A DNA stretch of 7,879 nucleotides from the NCBI GenBank assembly GCA_900545505.1, contig UQZC01000067.1:1-7879 (forward strand), given 5' to 3'. Origin of the DNA: an uncultured Collinsella sp. (lineage in GTDB: Bacteria > Actinomycetota > Coriobacteriia > Coriobacteriales > Coriobacteriaceae). Below the pieces are notes generated by a model. The model searched no databases, was not told the DNA's origin, and saw nothing but the letters and a program-made list of their open reading frames with translations. Positions within the stretch are counted from its first letter, which is position 1. The number at the start of each line of letters is the position of its first letter. Position numbers and translations under genes: made by a program. Positions 1 through 6,196 of the stretch are shown here, in pieces.

Positions 1-1958
1 ACGCCAGCGTCGGCTGCGGCTTGCGCGTGCGCGGCGCCCAAGTCGACCTCGAGCGAAAGGCCCGCCTGGCGCAGGCGCTCCAGCACGGCAAGGTTCTCGG
101 GCACGGCCAGGAACTGCTTGACGCTCGCCGCAATCTTGGGACCGATGCCCTCGCACTCGGCAATATCCTCTTCGCTCGCCAAGATAAGCTTGTCAATCGA
201 CAGGAATCGATCGGCAATGACCTCGCCCACGCTCTTGCCCACGTGGCGGATGCCCAGGGCAAACAGCACGCGACCGAGCGGCTGGCTCTTGGACTTGTTG
301 AGCTCGGCGATGATTTTCTCGGCCGTCTTGAGGCCTACCGGAATGGGATCGCCCTTCTTGACGCCCTTTTTGCTGTTGGAGCTGGCATAGGTGCGCCCCG
401 TGTCCAGGCCGGCGATATCGTCGACCGTGAGCTGGTAGAAGTCCGCGACATCGTGGATCAGGCCGGCGGCGATCATCTTGTCGACGATCTCGTCGCCCAG
501 GCCGTCGACGTCCATGCAGCCGCGGCTCACCCAGTGGAGCAGGCGCTCCTTGAGCTGCGCGGGGCAATCGATGGAGACGCAACGGTAAGCGACCTCGCCA
601 TCCTCGTGGACCACGGGGCTACCGCACACGGGGCAGACCTCGGGCATGTGCCAGTCAACCGAATCGGCAGGGCGGTTGTCGAGCACCGGGCCCACGACCT
701 CGGGGATTACGTCGCCCGCCTTGTGCACGATGATAGTGTCACCCTCGCGCACGTTTTTGCGACGGATCTCGTCGATGTTGTGCAGCGTGGCGCGCGCGAT
801 GGTGGAACCGGCGACCGTCACCGGGTCGAACTCGGCGACCGGCGTGAGCACACCGGTGCGGCCCACCTGGATGCGAATTTCGCGCAGGACGGTCTGCTTT
901 TCCTCGGGCGGAAACTTAAAGGCAATGGCCCAGCGCGGCGCGCGGGCGGTAAAGCCCAGGTCGAGCTGCTGCTGGAAGCTGTCAACCTTTACGACTACGC
1001 CGTCGATGTCGTAGTCCAGGTCACCGCGATGCTCGAGGGCCTGGGCGCAGAACTCGTGGACCTCAGCCGGCGTGGCGCAGCGTGCCACGTTGGGGTTGAC
1101 ACTAAAGCCGGCACTGCGCAGCCAGTCGAGAAACTCGCGCTGGCTGTGGACGTGCAGCGGGTCGGTATCGGCGATGGCATAGATAAAGGTGGCCAGGTCG
1201 CGGCGCGCCGTGACCTTGGGATCCTTTTGGCGCAGGCTGCCGGCGGCGGCGTTGCGCGGGTTGGCGAAGGGGTCGCGCCCCTCGGTATCGGCCTCGTCGT
1301 TCAGACGAACAAAGCTGCCCTTGGGCATATAGACCTCGCCGCGTACTTCGATGGTACGCTCGCGGTCGGCGCCCATATGAGCGAGCGCCGGCTCGGACAG
1401 GTGCATGGGCACATCCTTGATGGTACGGACGTTGAGCGACACGTCCTCGCCCGTGGTGCCATCGCCACGTGTGGCCGCACGTACGAAGGTGCCGTTTTGG
1501 TAGGTAAGCGCCACGCCCAGACCGTCGATCTTGAGCTCGCAGGTATAGGTGACGCTACCGGCACCGAGCGCATCCTCAGCGCGCTGAAGCCATGCGTCGA
1601 GCTCGTCCAGGTCCATGGCATCGTCCATGGAATACATGCGTGCCATGTGCGTGACCGGCGTAAACTGCTCGCTCACGTAGCCGCCCACGCGCTGGGTATA
1701 GCTGTCGGGCGTCACCAGATCGGGATAAGCCGCCTCAATTTCCTGCAACTCAACGAGCATTTTGTCGAAGGCGGCGTCCGTGATCTCGGGTGCGTCGAGC
1801 ATGTAGTAGCGATAGGCGTGGTAGTCGAGCTCGTGGCGCAGCTCGGCCGCGCGCGCTGCCGCCTGGGCACGGGCATCGGTCGGCGCGGTGGCTTCCGCAG
1901 TCGTAGACGTTTCGGTATCGATGTCCACGCCGTCACCAAACAGGCTCGATTGCTCCAT
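1..1958 (-). CDS. ligA: NAD-dependent DNA ligase LigA (partial, C-terminus outside window)
   Basis: LigA seals nicks in duplex DNA using NAD+ and works in replication and repair. The window holds 652 codons from the start; the frame is still open at base 1, so the C-terminal BRCT domain lies outside. Visible parts are the Ia domain (residues about 34-95, with HAYRYYMLDAPEI and TPDSYTQRVGG), the adenylation domain with the KIDG motif and catalytic Lys143, the OB fold (about 340-430, with GRTGVLTPVAEFDPV), a Cys4 zinc finger (C442, C445, C460, C465) and a helix-hairpin-helix region (about 480-640, with GIGPKIAASVKQF). The ATG at 1958 is preceded by AAGGAG seven bases upstream. The first ~30 residues are a Thr/Ala-rich extension relative to E. 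coli LigA, whose catalytic lysine is residue 115. It reads in the same direction as htrA but is separated by a strong terminator and 447 bp, so it should have its own promoter. Confidence 0.97.
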   Translation of the reverse strand, partial: MEQSSLFGDGVDIDTETSTTAEATAPTDARAQAAARAAELRHELDYHAYRYYMLDAPEITDAAFDKMLVELQEIEAAYPDLVTPDSYTQRVGGYVSEQFTPVTHMARMYSMDDAMDLDELDAWLQRAEDALGAGSVTYTCELKIDGLGVALTYQNGTFVRAATRGDGTTGEDVSLNVRTIKDVPMHLSEPALAHMGADRERTIEVRGEVYMPKGSFVRLNDEADTEGRDPFANPRNAAAGSLRQKDPKVTARRDLATFIYAIADTDPLHVHSQREFLDWLRSAGFSVNPNVARCATPAEVHEFCAQALEHRGDLDYDIDGVVVKVDSFQQQLDLGFTARAPRWAIAFKFPPEEKQTVLREIRIQVGRTGVLTPVAEFDPVTVAGSTIARATLHNIDEIRRKNVREGDTIIVHKAGDVIPEVVGPVLDNRPADSVDWHMPEVCPVCGSPVVHEDGEVAYRCVSIDCPAQLKERLLHWVSRGCMDVDGLGDEIVDKMIAAGLIHDVADFYQLTVDDIAGLDTGRTYASSNSKKGVKKGDPIPVGLKTAEKIIAELNKSKSQPLGRVLFALGIRHVGKSVGEVIADRFLSIDKLILASEEDIAECEGIGPKIAASVKQFLAVPENLAVLERLRQAGLSLEVDLGAAHAQAAADAG

Positions 1959-2066
1959 AGCGGCACTCCTTCGCTCGATTTCAAACGGATACTAGAGTAC
2001 CACCGGTCGCAACGGGGCCGAATAGCGGTCTCGAACCGCACCGAATCGGCAGCCGCCAGACTGGGG

Positions 2067-2095
2067 TGGACAGTTAGTTCAGATACGTATAAATC
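2067..2095 (+). repeat. Left terminal inverted repeat, 29 bp
   Basis: Exact reverse complement of 2241-2269. Homology stops sharply outside 2067 and inside 2095, which defines the arm. Confidence 0.8.
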
Positions 2096-2240
2096 CTAGA
2101 GCTGAATCAGGCACGAACACCCCTGTTTCAACTAATTTGGGCTCCTCGAGACCATGTAAACGTCCCGCTCTCCCTTCCAAACACCCATTCGAGCCCCATC
2201 CCAATCAAAAATTGCTTAAAGCGCATCCCAAGCTGCCCCA

Positions 2241-2269
2241 GATTTATACGTATCTGAACTAACTGTCCA
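2241..2269 (-). repeat. Right terminal inverted repeat, 29 bp
   Basis: Exact reverse complement of 2067-2095, starting GATTTATACGTATCTG on the plus strand and ending CTGTCCA. Confidence 0.8.
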
Positions 2270-2336
2270 GACCATTCCGGACCAGGCCTCTTGTCAGCCC
2301 CAAGCGATCCGTTTTCCTCCGTCCCCAACGGATCAA

Positions 2337-2379
2337 TAAGAAAAGAGGGGCTGTCCCGCGTTGGTGGGACAGCCCCTCT
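2337..2379 (-). terminator. Rho-independent terminator of htrA
   Basis: A perfect 14-bp stem (2344-2357 paired with 2366-2379, arm AGAGGGGCTGTCCC) with an 8-base loop begins 26 bp past the htrA stop codon. On the minus strand it is followed by TTTTCTTATT. No T-run follows it on the plus strand, so it acts only on leftward transcription. It isolates htrA from ligA. Confidence 0.9.
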
Positions 2380-2405
2380 GGCATCGGTATGAGCGAAACG
2401 GCTCG

Positions 2406-3872
2406 CTAGTAGCCCTGGCCGTAGCCTTGACCCTGGCCCTGGCCCTGCTGGCCCAGCAGCTCCTCCAGATACTGGCGCAGCTGCTCGTCGGTAATACCGC
2501 CGTTGCCGGTGTCGGTCGAACTGTCGTCCTGCTGCTGGTTCTGCAGCTCCTCGTCGGAGCCCAGCTCGACGGTGACCTTCTTCTCTTCCTTGCCGCGCAT
2601 GAGCGTGATCTCGACCTTCTCGCCCACCTCGTGGCTGCGCAGCGCGATGATCAGGCCATCGGCGCTCGTGATCTCGTCGTCGCCCAGCTTGGTGATGACG
2701 TCGCCCTCCTGAATGCCGGCCTTGGCAGCAGGACCATCCTCGACGACGCTCGCCACATAGGCGCCGCTATCGGTGCTCAGCTTGTTGGTGCGGGCGTTGA
2801 GCGCGTTGACGCTCGAAAGCGTAGCGCCCATGTACGGATGCACCGGCGTCTTGCCGTCGATGATCTGGTCGGCAATGTTCTTGGCGTAGTTGACCGGAAT
2901 GGCAAAACCCACGCCCGAGCTGGAGCCCGAGTAGCTCTCGATGAGCGAGTTGATACCCACCAGCTCGCCATTGTCGTTGACGAGCGCGCCGCCGGAGTTG
3001 CCCGGGTTGATGGCGGCATCGGTCTGGATCATGTTGGCATAGATGGTGTTACCGCTGGTAGAGCTCATGGCCGTGGAGCGGTAGAGCGCCGACACAATGC
3101 CCGTGGAGACAGACTGCTCGTTGCCAAACGGCGAGCCGATCGCCATAACCCACTCTCCCACGTTGAGCTTGGAGGAGTCGCCGATCTCGATCGGCGTGAG
3201 CTTGGAGGCGTCGGCGTCCTTGAGTTTGATGACGGCGAGGTCACTCGAGGCATCGTTGCCCACGAACTCGGCCTCATAGGTGGTGCCGTCGTCCATGGTC
3301 ACCACGTACTGGTCGTAACCATCGACCACGTGGTTGTTGGTGAGGATGTGACCCTCGGTATCGAGCACAACGCCCGAACCGACGCTGCCCGAACTATCCG
3401 ACTCGTCAGCAGACTGCGAAAGCGAGCCATTCTGGCTACCGCTCGAAGTGGCGGTGATGGAAACGACGGAGGGGAGGGCCTTGGCAGAAACGGCCTCGGC
3501 AAGTGTGGTGTCCTCGGAATCGATCGTGATCTTTTGCGTCGATGAACCCGAAGCGCCCGCCGTCACGGCATTCTTGCCGCCACCGATATCGAGCGTGCCG
3601 CTCATAATGAGCGCAATGACCAGCAGGGCTCCGCAGGCACAGCCGGCGAGTGCCGTAATAAAGATCGGTAGCTTTTTGGTCTTGGTCTTGACCACCGTGT
3701 GCTTGTTCACGACCTGCTGACCGACGAGCGGCTTGCCGGTCTGAGTGTCGTAAGCCTGCACGTAGGGGATGTTGCCGTCGGCAGGCGTCGACTCAACCTG
3801 TACGCGCGGTTGCTGCTGAGTCTCGCCGGCGTGGCCCGCATCCTGGGGATGCTGGGAATCGTACTCGCTCAT
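2406..3872 (-). CDS. htrA: HtrA/DegP-family membrane-anchored serine protease with one PDZ domain
   Basis: A 488-residue trypsin-like protease for extracytoplasmic protein quality control. Residues 1-67 form a hydrophilic, probably cytoplasmic segment rich in Gln, Pro and Lys. One membrane helix follows (about 69-91, FITALAGCACGALLVIALIM). A Ser/Gly-rich linker leads to the protease domain (about 120-330) with the full triad: His181 in ILTNNHVVDG, Asp211 in SSDLAVIKL and Ser293 in INPGNSGGAL. One PDZ domain spans about 345-437. The C-terminus is an unusual Gln/Gly/Tyr tail (474-488, GQGQGQGYGQGY). This layout matches the anchored HtrA/PepD proteins of Gram-positive bacteria. The ATG at 3872 is chosen over an in-frame ATG 13 codons upstream because AAAGGA (3881-3886) sits eight bases before it, whereas the upstream ATG lies in the loop of a hairpin. 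It is closed by its own terminator; its promoter is not obvious. Confidence 0.95.
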   Translation of the reverse strand: MSEYDSQHPQDAGHAGETQQQPRVQVESTPADGNIPYVQAYDTQTGKPLVGQQVVNKHTVVKTKTKKLPIFITALAGCACGALLVIALIMSGTLDIGGGKNAVTAGASGSSTQKITIDSEDTTLAEAVSAKALPSVVSITATSSGSQNGSLSQSADESDSSGSVGSGVVLDTEGHILTNNHVVDGYDQYVVTMDDGTTYEAEFVGNDASSDLAVIKLKDADASKLTPIEIGDSSKLNVGEWVMAIGSPFGNEQSVSTGIVSALYRSTAMSSTSGNTIYANMIQTDAAINPGNSGGALVNDNGELVGINSLIESYSGSSSGVGFAIPVNYAKNIADQIIDGKTPVHPYMGATLSSVNALNARTNKLSTDSGAYVASVVEDGPAAKAGIQEGDVITKLGDDEITSADGLIIALRSHEVGEKVEITLMRGKEEKKVTVELGSDEELQNQQQDDSSTDTGNGGITDEQLRQYLEELLGQQGQGQGQGYGQGY

Positions 3873-3901
3873 AGCTGCAATCCTTTCGTCAAATAACCAA
3901 A

Positions 3902-3925
3902 GGCCCGCCAAACATGTGGCGGGCC
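3902..3925 (-). terminator. Hairpin 30 bp upstream of htrA (second terminator or 5' UTR structure)
   Basis: A 9-bp perfect GC-rich stem (GGCCCGCCA at 3902-3910 paired with 3917-3925) has a 6-base loop. On the minus strand it is followed by TTTGGTTATTT, an interrupted T-run. It may be a second terminator behind the GlnR-like gene. A possible promoter just upstream (TTGGGG, 17 bp, AATGAT on the minus strand) would instead place it in the htrA leader, where it could act as an attenuator or RNA stabiliser. The sequence does not decide between these. Confidence 0.5.
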
Positions 3926-4039
3926 ATCATTGTTCACGTTGAGTTGTACCCCAATATGCGGGCGAACGTGTATGAGAACGCAATCTTTTAGGAAGGCTTA
4001 AGTTCTGCTGCAAACTCGAAAGGGATCCACGCATGCGGC

Positions 4040-4076
4040 AAAACCACCACAAAGGTGCCTGTCCCCTTTATGGCGG
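4040..4076 (-). terminator. Rho-independent terminator of the glutamine synthetase/GlnR-like unit
   Basis: On the minus strand, starting 4 bases past the regulator's stop codon, CCGCCATAAAGG (4065-4076) pairs with CCTTTGTGGTGG (4044-4055) over 12 positions, two of them G-U pairs, around a 9-base loop GGACAGGCA. TTTT follows. The stem and loop wording (GGGGACAGGCACCTTT) resembles a terminator sequence that, from memory, recurs in gut Actinobacteria and Firmicutes genomes; I cannot verify that here. Confidence 0.75.
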
Positions 4077-4080
4077 AAAT

Positions 4081-4743
4081 CTAGTCCTTAAACAGATAGC
4101 CCACGCCGCGGACGGTGGTGATATGTGCCGCGATCTGCGGGCCCACCTTGGAGCGGATGCGTCGGATGTGCACGTCGACGGTACGCGTACCGCCGCAGTA
4201 CTCAAAGCCCCACACGCGGTGCAGCAGTACCTCGCGGCTGTAGGCACGGTTGGGATGCGTCGCCAAAAAGCTCAGCAGCGAGTACTCCATCAGCGTCAGG
4301 TCGATGGGCTCGTTATCGAGTGTCACCTGGTAGGTAGCCAGGTTAATCTCGAGGTTATCGATGTTGAGCACATCGTCGGCGGCGACGGTCTCCTCCTCGC
4401 CCATCAGGCGCTGTGCGCGAGCCTTGAGCTCGTTGGGCGTCGCCGTGGGGCATACAAAGTCGGCATGCGCGTGATTCGGCAGGCGCAGGGTGCCGAGCGC
4501 CTCGTCGTCAACGATCACCAGCATGGGGACGCCGCCGCGGTCGTCGAGCCATTTGGCAATCTGATCGATGCGGTCGCTGCGGATACCGTCGGAATCGAGG
4601 ATCAGCAGGTCAAAGTCGTGCGCCGCAGTCGGCGAATCGGGGGTAGCCAGGCTCACCTCGACACCCAGGGTGGTCGTCAAGCTGCGGGCAAACTCGTGGA
4701 AGCGCGTCGTGCGCGCCATGAACAGGGCACTCTTTTCGGACAT
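4081..4743 (-). CDS. GlnR-like OmpR-family regulator with degenerate receiver domain
   Basis: A 220-residue DNA-binding regulator. The C-terminal half (about 125-220) is a typical OmpR/PhoB winged helix with LTLMEYSLLSFLATHPNRAYS and the recognition helix region GGTRTVDVHIRRIRSKVG. The N-terminal half keeps the receiver fold pattern, with Asp50 in DLLILD at the phospho-acceptor position. It lacks the paired acidic residues after strand 1 (ALFMARTT stands there), the Thr/Ser (Val78) and the Lys (Pro99 in DFVCPTATPNEL). This is the pattern of actinobacterial GlnR, an orphan regulator not controlled by classical phosphorylation; the C-terminal region also recalls GlnR. It follows the synthetase gene by 50 bp with no terminator, so the two are probably co-transcribed and it likely controls nitrogen genes. 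The ATG at 4743 is chosen over one 28 codons upstream because GGAGG (4749-4753) lies five bases before it and the upstream extension would overlap the preceding gene. No sensor kinase gene is nearby. Confidence 0.85.
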   Translation of the reverse strand: MSEKSALFMARTTRFHEFARSLTTTLGVEVSLATPDSPTAAHDFDLLILDSDGIRSDRIDQIAKWLDDRGGVPMLVIVDDEALGTLRLPNHAHADFVCPTATPNELKARAQRLMGEEETVAADDVLNIDNLEINLATYQVTLDNEPIDLTLMEYSLLSFLATHPNRAYSREVLLHRVWGFEYCGGTRTVDVHIRRIRSKVGPQIAAHITTVRGVGYLFKD

Positions 4744-4793
4744 ATCGGCCTCCAAGGAAATGAGCTCAATCGTACTGGAACAAGCCAGCGCGA

Positions 4794-6131
4794 TTAGGAG
4801 TTCGCCAGATAATGCTTGATCTCCCACTCGGTGATCGTGGACTCAAACTTATGCCACTCGTTGCGCTTCTTTTTGAGGAAGAAGCTGTGGATGTGCTCGC
4901 CGAGGGCATCCTTCATAAACTGCGAGTCCTCAAAGACGTCGAGTGCCTCTTTGAGCGAGCGCGGCAGCGGCGTGTAGCCGGCCTCGAGCATCTGACGGTT
5001 GGTGAGTTTGAGCGTCTCGGCCGTGGCCTCAGGCGGGAGCTCCAGCTTGCGCTCGATGCCATCGAGACCGGCCGCCAGCGTGACGGCGTTGACCAGGTAC
5101 GGATTGGCCATGGGGTCGGGGCTACGAAGCTCGATACGCGTGGACAGCTGCTTGCCGGGCTTGTAGACCGGGATGCGGATCATGCTCGCGCGGTTGCGCA
5201 GGCCCCATGTGGCGTACTGCGGCACGGAGTCGCCGCCCGTGGTGATGCGCTTGTACGAGTTGACCGTGGGATTGGTGATGGCGCTAATCTCGCGCGCGTG
5301 CGCCAGGATGCCGGCCATGTAGTGCTTGGCGATATCGGAGAGGTGGTACCTCTCGTCGTCCTCGCCCCAAAAGACGTTGTTGCCGTCGTGGTCGAACAGC
5401 GACTGATGCAAAAACATGGCGCTGCCGTCCTCGCCCGCCAACGGCTTGGGCATAAAAGAGGCGTGGCAACCGCTCTCGTAAGCCTGCTGCTTAATGATGA
5501 GTTTGGCCGTGGTGATGGCGTCGGACATGCTCAGGGCCTCGGCATGGCGCAGGCTCATGCCGTGCTGCGAGCGGCCGGCGGCGTGGAAGGTGTACTCCAC
5601 GGGCACGGACATCTTCTCGAGCGTGAGGACCGTGTTGCGGCGCAGGTCGCGGGCGGCGTCACTCACCGAAAGATCGAAGTAGCCCACGTTGTCGAGCGGC
5701 TCGGGGGTATGCTCGTCGGGGAAGTAGTAATACTCCAGCTCGGCGCCCACGTTAAGCAGATAGCCAGCTTTCTCGGCCTTGCGGAACATGCGGCGCAGGG
5801 CATCGCGCGGGTCGCCGGCAAACGGCTTGCGATCGGGAGTGCATACGTCGCAGAACACGCGGGCGACACCGTTGTGGCTCGGGCGCCACGGCAGAATCTG
5901 GAAGGTCGAAGCATCGGGAAACGCCAGCATATCGGCTTCCTCGGGCGTGGCAAAGCCCTCGATAGCGGAGCCGTCAAAGCCAATGCCCTCCTCAAAAGCG
6001 ACCTCGAGGTCCTCGGGGCTAATGGCAAAGTTCTTGAGGCGGCCGAGAATGTCGACAAACCACAGACGCACAAAGCGGATGTCACGCTGCTCTACGGAGC
6101 GGAGTACGTAATCGATGTTCTGCTGGTTCAT
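4794..6131 (-). CDS. glnA: Glutamine synthetase family protein (GSI, GlnA2-like) with altered metal-site residues
   Basis: A 445-residue protein with the GSI architecture: beta-grasp N-domain (about 15-97, GIGFDGSAIEGF) and catalytic domain (about 105-445). Canonical GSI makes glutamine from glutamate, ammonia and ATP. Overall wording (ERDIRFVRLWFVDILG-like start, DASTFQILPWR) is closest, from memory, to actinobacterial GlnA2. Kept residues are E131 and E133 (ELEYYYF), H242, R295 (NSYKR), R312 and R314, E334 and R336 (RIELRSPDP). Changed residues are the n1 ligands in the usual HHEVAPGQHEIDF segment, which read Ala184 and Gly191, and the n2 ligand His, which reads Phe240 (SAMFLHQSLF). The flap PGYEAP is replaced by TTGGDSVP. 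The adenylylation-site Tyr is absent. Activity as a normal synthetase is therefore doubtful; amine glutamylation or a regulatory role are alternatives. AAGGGGAG lies five bases before the ATG. It is co-directional with the GlnR-like gene 50 bp downstream. Confidence 0.93.
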   Translation of the reverse strand: MNQQNIDYVLRSVEQRDIRFVRLWFVDILGRLKNFAISPEDLEVAFEEGIGFDGSAIEGFATPEEADMLAFPDASTFQILPWRPSHNGVARVFCDVCTPDRKPFAGDPRDALRRMFRKAEKAGYLLNVGAELEYYYFPDEHTPEPLDNVGYFDLSVSDAARDLRRNTVLTLEKMSVPVEYTFHAAGRSQHGMSLRHAEALSMSDAITTAKLIIKQQAYESGCHASFMPKPLAGEDGSAMFLHQSLFDHDGNNVFWGEDDERYHLSDIAKHYMAGILAHAREISAITNPTVNSYKRITTGGDSVPQYATWGLRNRASMIRIPVYKPGKQLSTRIELRSPDPMANPYLVNAVTLAAGLDGIERKLELPPEATAETLKLTNRQMLEAGYTPLPRSLKEALDVFEDSQFMKDALGEHIHSFFLKKKRNEWHKFESTITEWEIKHYLANS

Positions 6132-6166
6132 GTCGCTCCCCTTTCTTTCGGGCGGGTTTCGACTGG

Positions 6167-6172
6167 TCTATA
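6167..6172 (-). promoter_or_regulatory. Putative -10 element of the glutamine synthetase gene
   Basis: TATAGA on the minus strand would place the transcription start near 6160, about 29 bases before the ATG. There is no good -35 hexamer at 17 bp, as expected for an activator-dependent promoter. Confidence 0.4.
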
Positions 6173-6190
6173 TCGCAGATACTATCGCAG
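6171..6190 (-). repeat. Direct repeat CTGCGATA x2 in the glutamine synthetase promoter
   Basis: On the minus strand CTGCGATA occurs at 6190-6183 and again at 6178-6171, a 12-bp period, between the GlnR-like half-site and the putative -10. It may be a regulator binding site or chance. Confidence 0.4.
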
Positions 6191-6196
6191 AAAAAT

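Larger units (their letters stand above)
2067..2269. mobile_element. 203-bp element with perfect 29-bp terminal inverted repeats (MITE-like)
   Basis: The left arm at 2067-2095 (starting TGGACAGTTAGTTCAG) is the exact reverse complement of the right arm at 2241-2269 over 29 bases, with no mismatch. Each arm contains the palindrome ATACGTAT. The 145 bp between the arms (2096-2240) is more AT-rich than the surrounding genes and has no convincing reading frame. A short element with long perfect terminal repeats and no transposase fits a MITE mobilised in trans. I found no clear target-site duplication; a CCAGAC hexamer occurs near each end (2056-2061 and 2267-2272) but is not symmetrically placed. 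It could instead be a long-range RNA stem or a regulatory repeat. Copy number in the genome, not visible here, would decide. Confidence 0.55.
1959..2405. other. Intergenic region between htrA and ligA: promoter zone, inverted-repeat element, terminator
   Basis: This non-coding gap holds, from the ligA side, about 100 bp that should contain the ligA promoter. I see only weak matches there: TAGTAT on the minus strand at 1989-1994, with no good -35. A small bulged hairpin lies at 2017-2050 (inner stem GCGGT/ACCGC at 2025-2029 and 2035-2039, outer stem GCCGA/TCGGC). Then come the 203-bp inverted-repeat element (2067-2269), a perfect 8-bp inverted repeat GATCCGTT/AACGGATC (2306-2313 and 2327-2334), and the htrA terminator (2344-2379). 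A 66-codon minus-strand frame here needs a TTG start, lacks a ribosome binding site and crosses the element boundary, so I do not call it a gene. Confidence 0.7.

Noticed and set aside
2025..2039. tRNA T-arm-like sequence GCGGTTCGAGACCGC on the minus strand
   Set aside because: No matching acceptor, D or anticodon arms could be found around it; it is a short hairpin only.
21..2099. Long plus-strand open frame (692 codons) opposite ligA
   Set aside because: It is the antisense shadow of a high-GC gene. The minus strand encodes LigA with all its motifs; the plus frame lacks recognisable domains and runs into the inverted-repeat element.
2128..2328. 66-codon minus-strand frame across the inverted-repeat element
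   Set aside because: TTG start, no ribosome binding site, and it crosses one terminal repeat; nothing in the translation suggests a protein family.
2361..3545. Plus-strand open frame (394 codons) opposite htrA
   Set aside because: Antisense shadow: Ala/Val/Asp-rich composition typical of reversed GC-rich coding DNA, and it begins inside the htrA terminator.
3873..3911. Upstream in-frame ATG for htrA, adding 13 residues
   Set aside because: That ATG lies in a hairpin loop without a ribosome binding site, whereas AAAGGA is correctly placed before the ATG at 3872.
5500..5600. Frameshift as the cause of the missing GSI metal ligands
   Set aside because: Reading the other frames across this stretch does not restore HHE or QHEID, and flanking residues align in phase on both sides without gaps, so these are substitutions.
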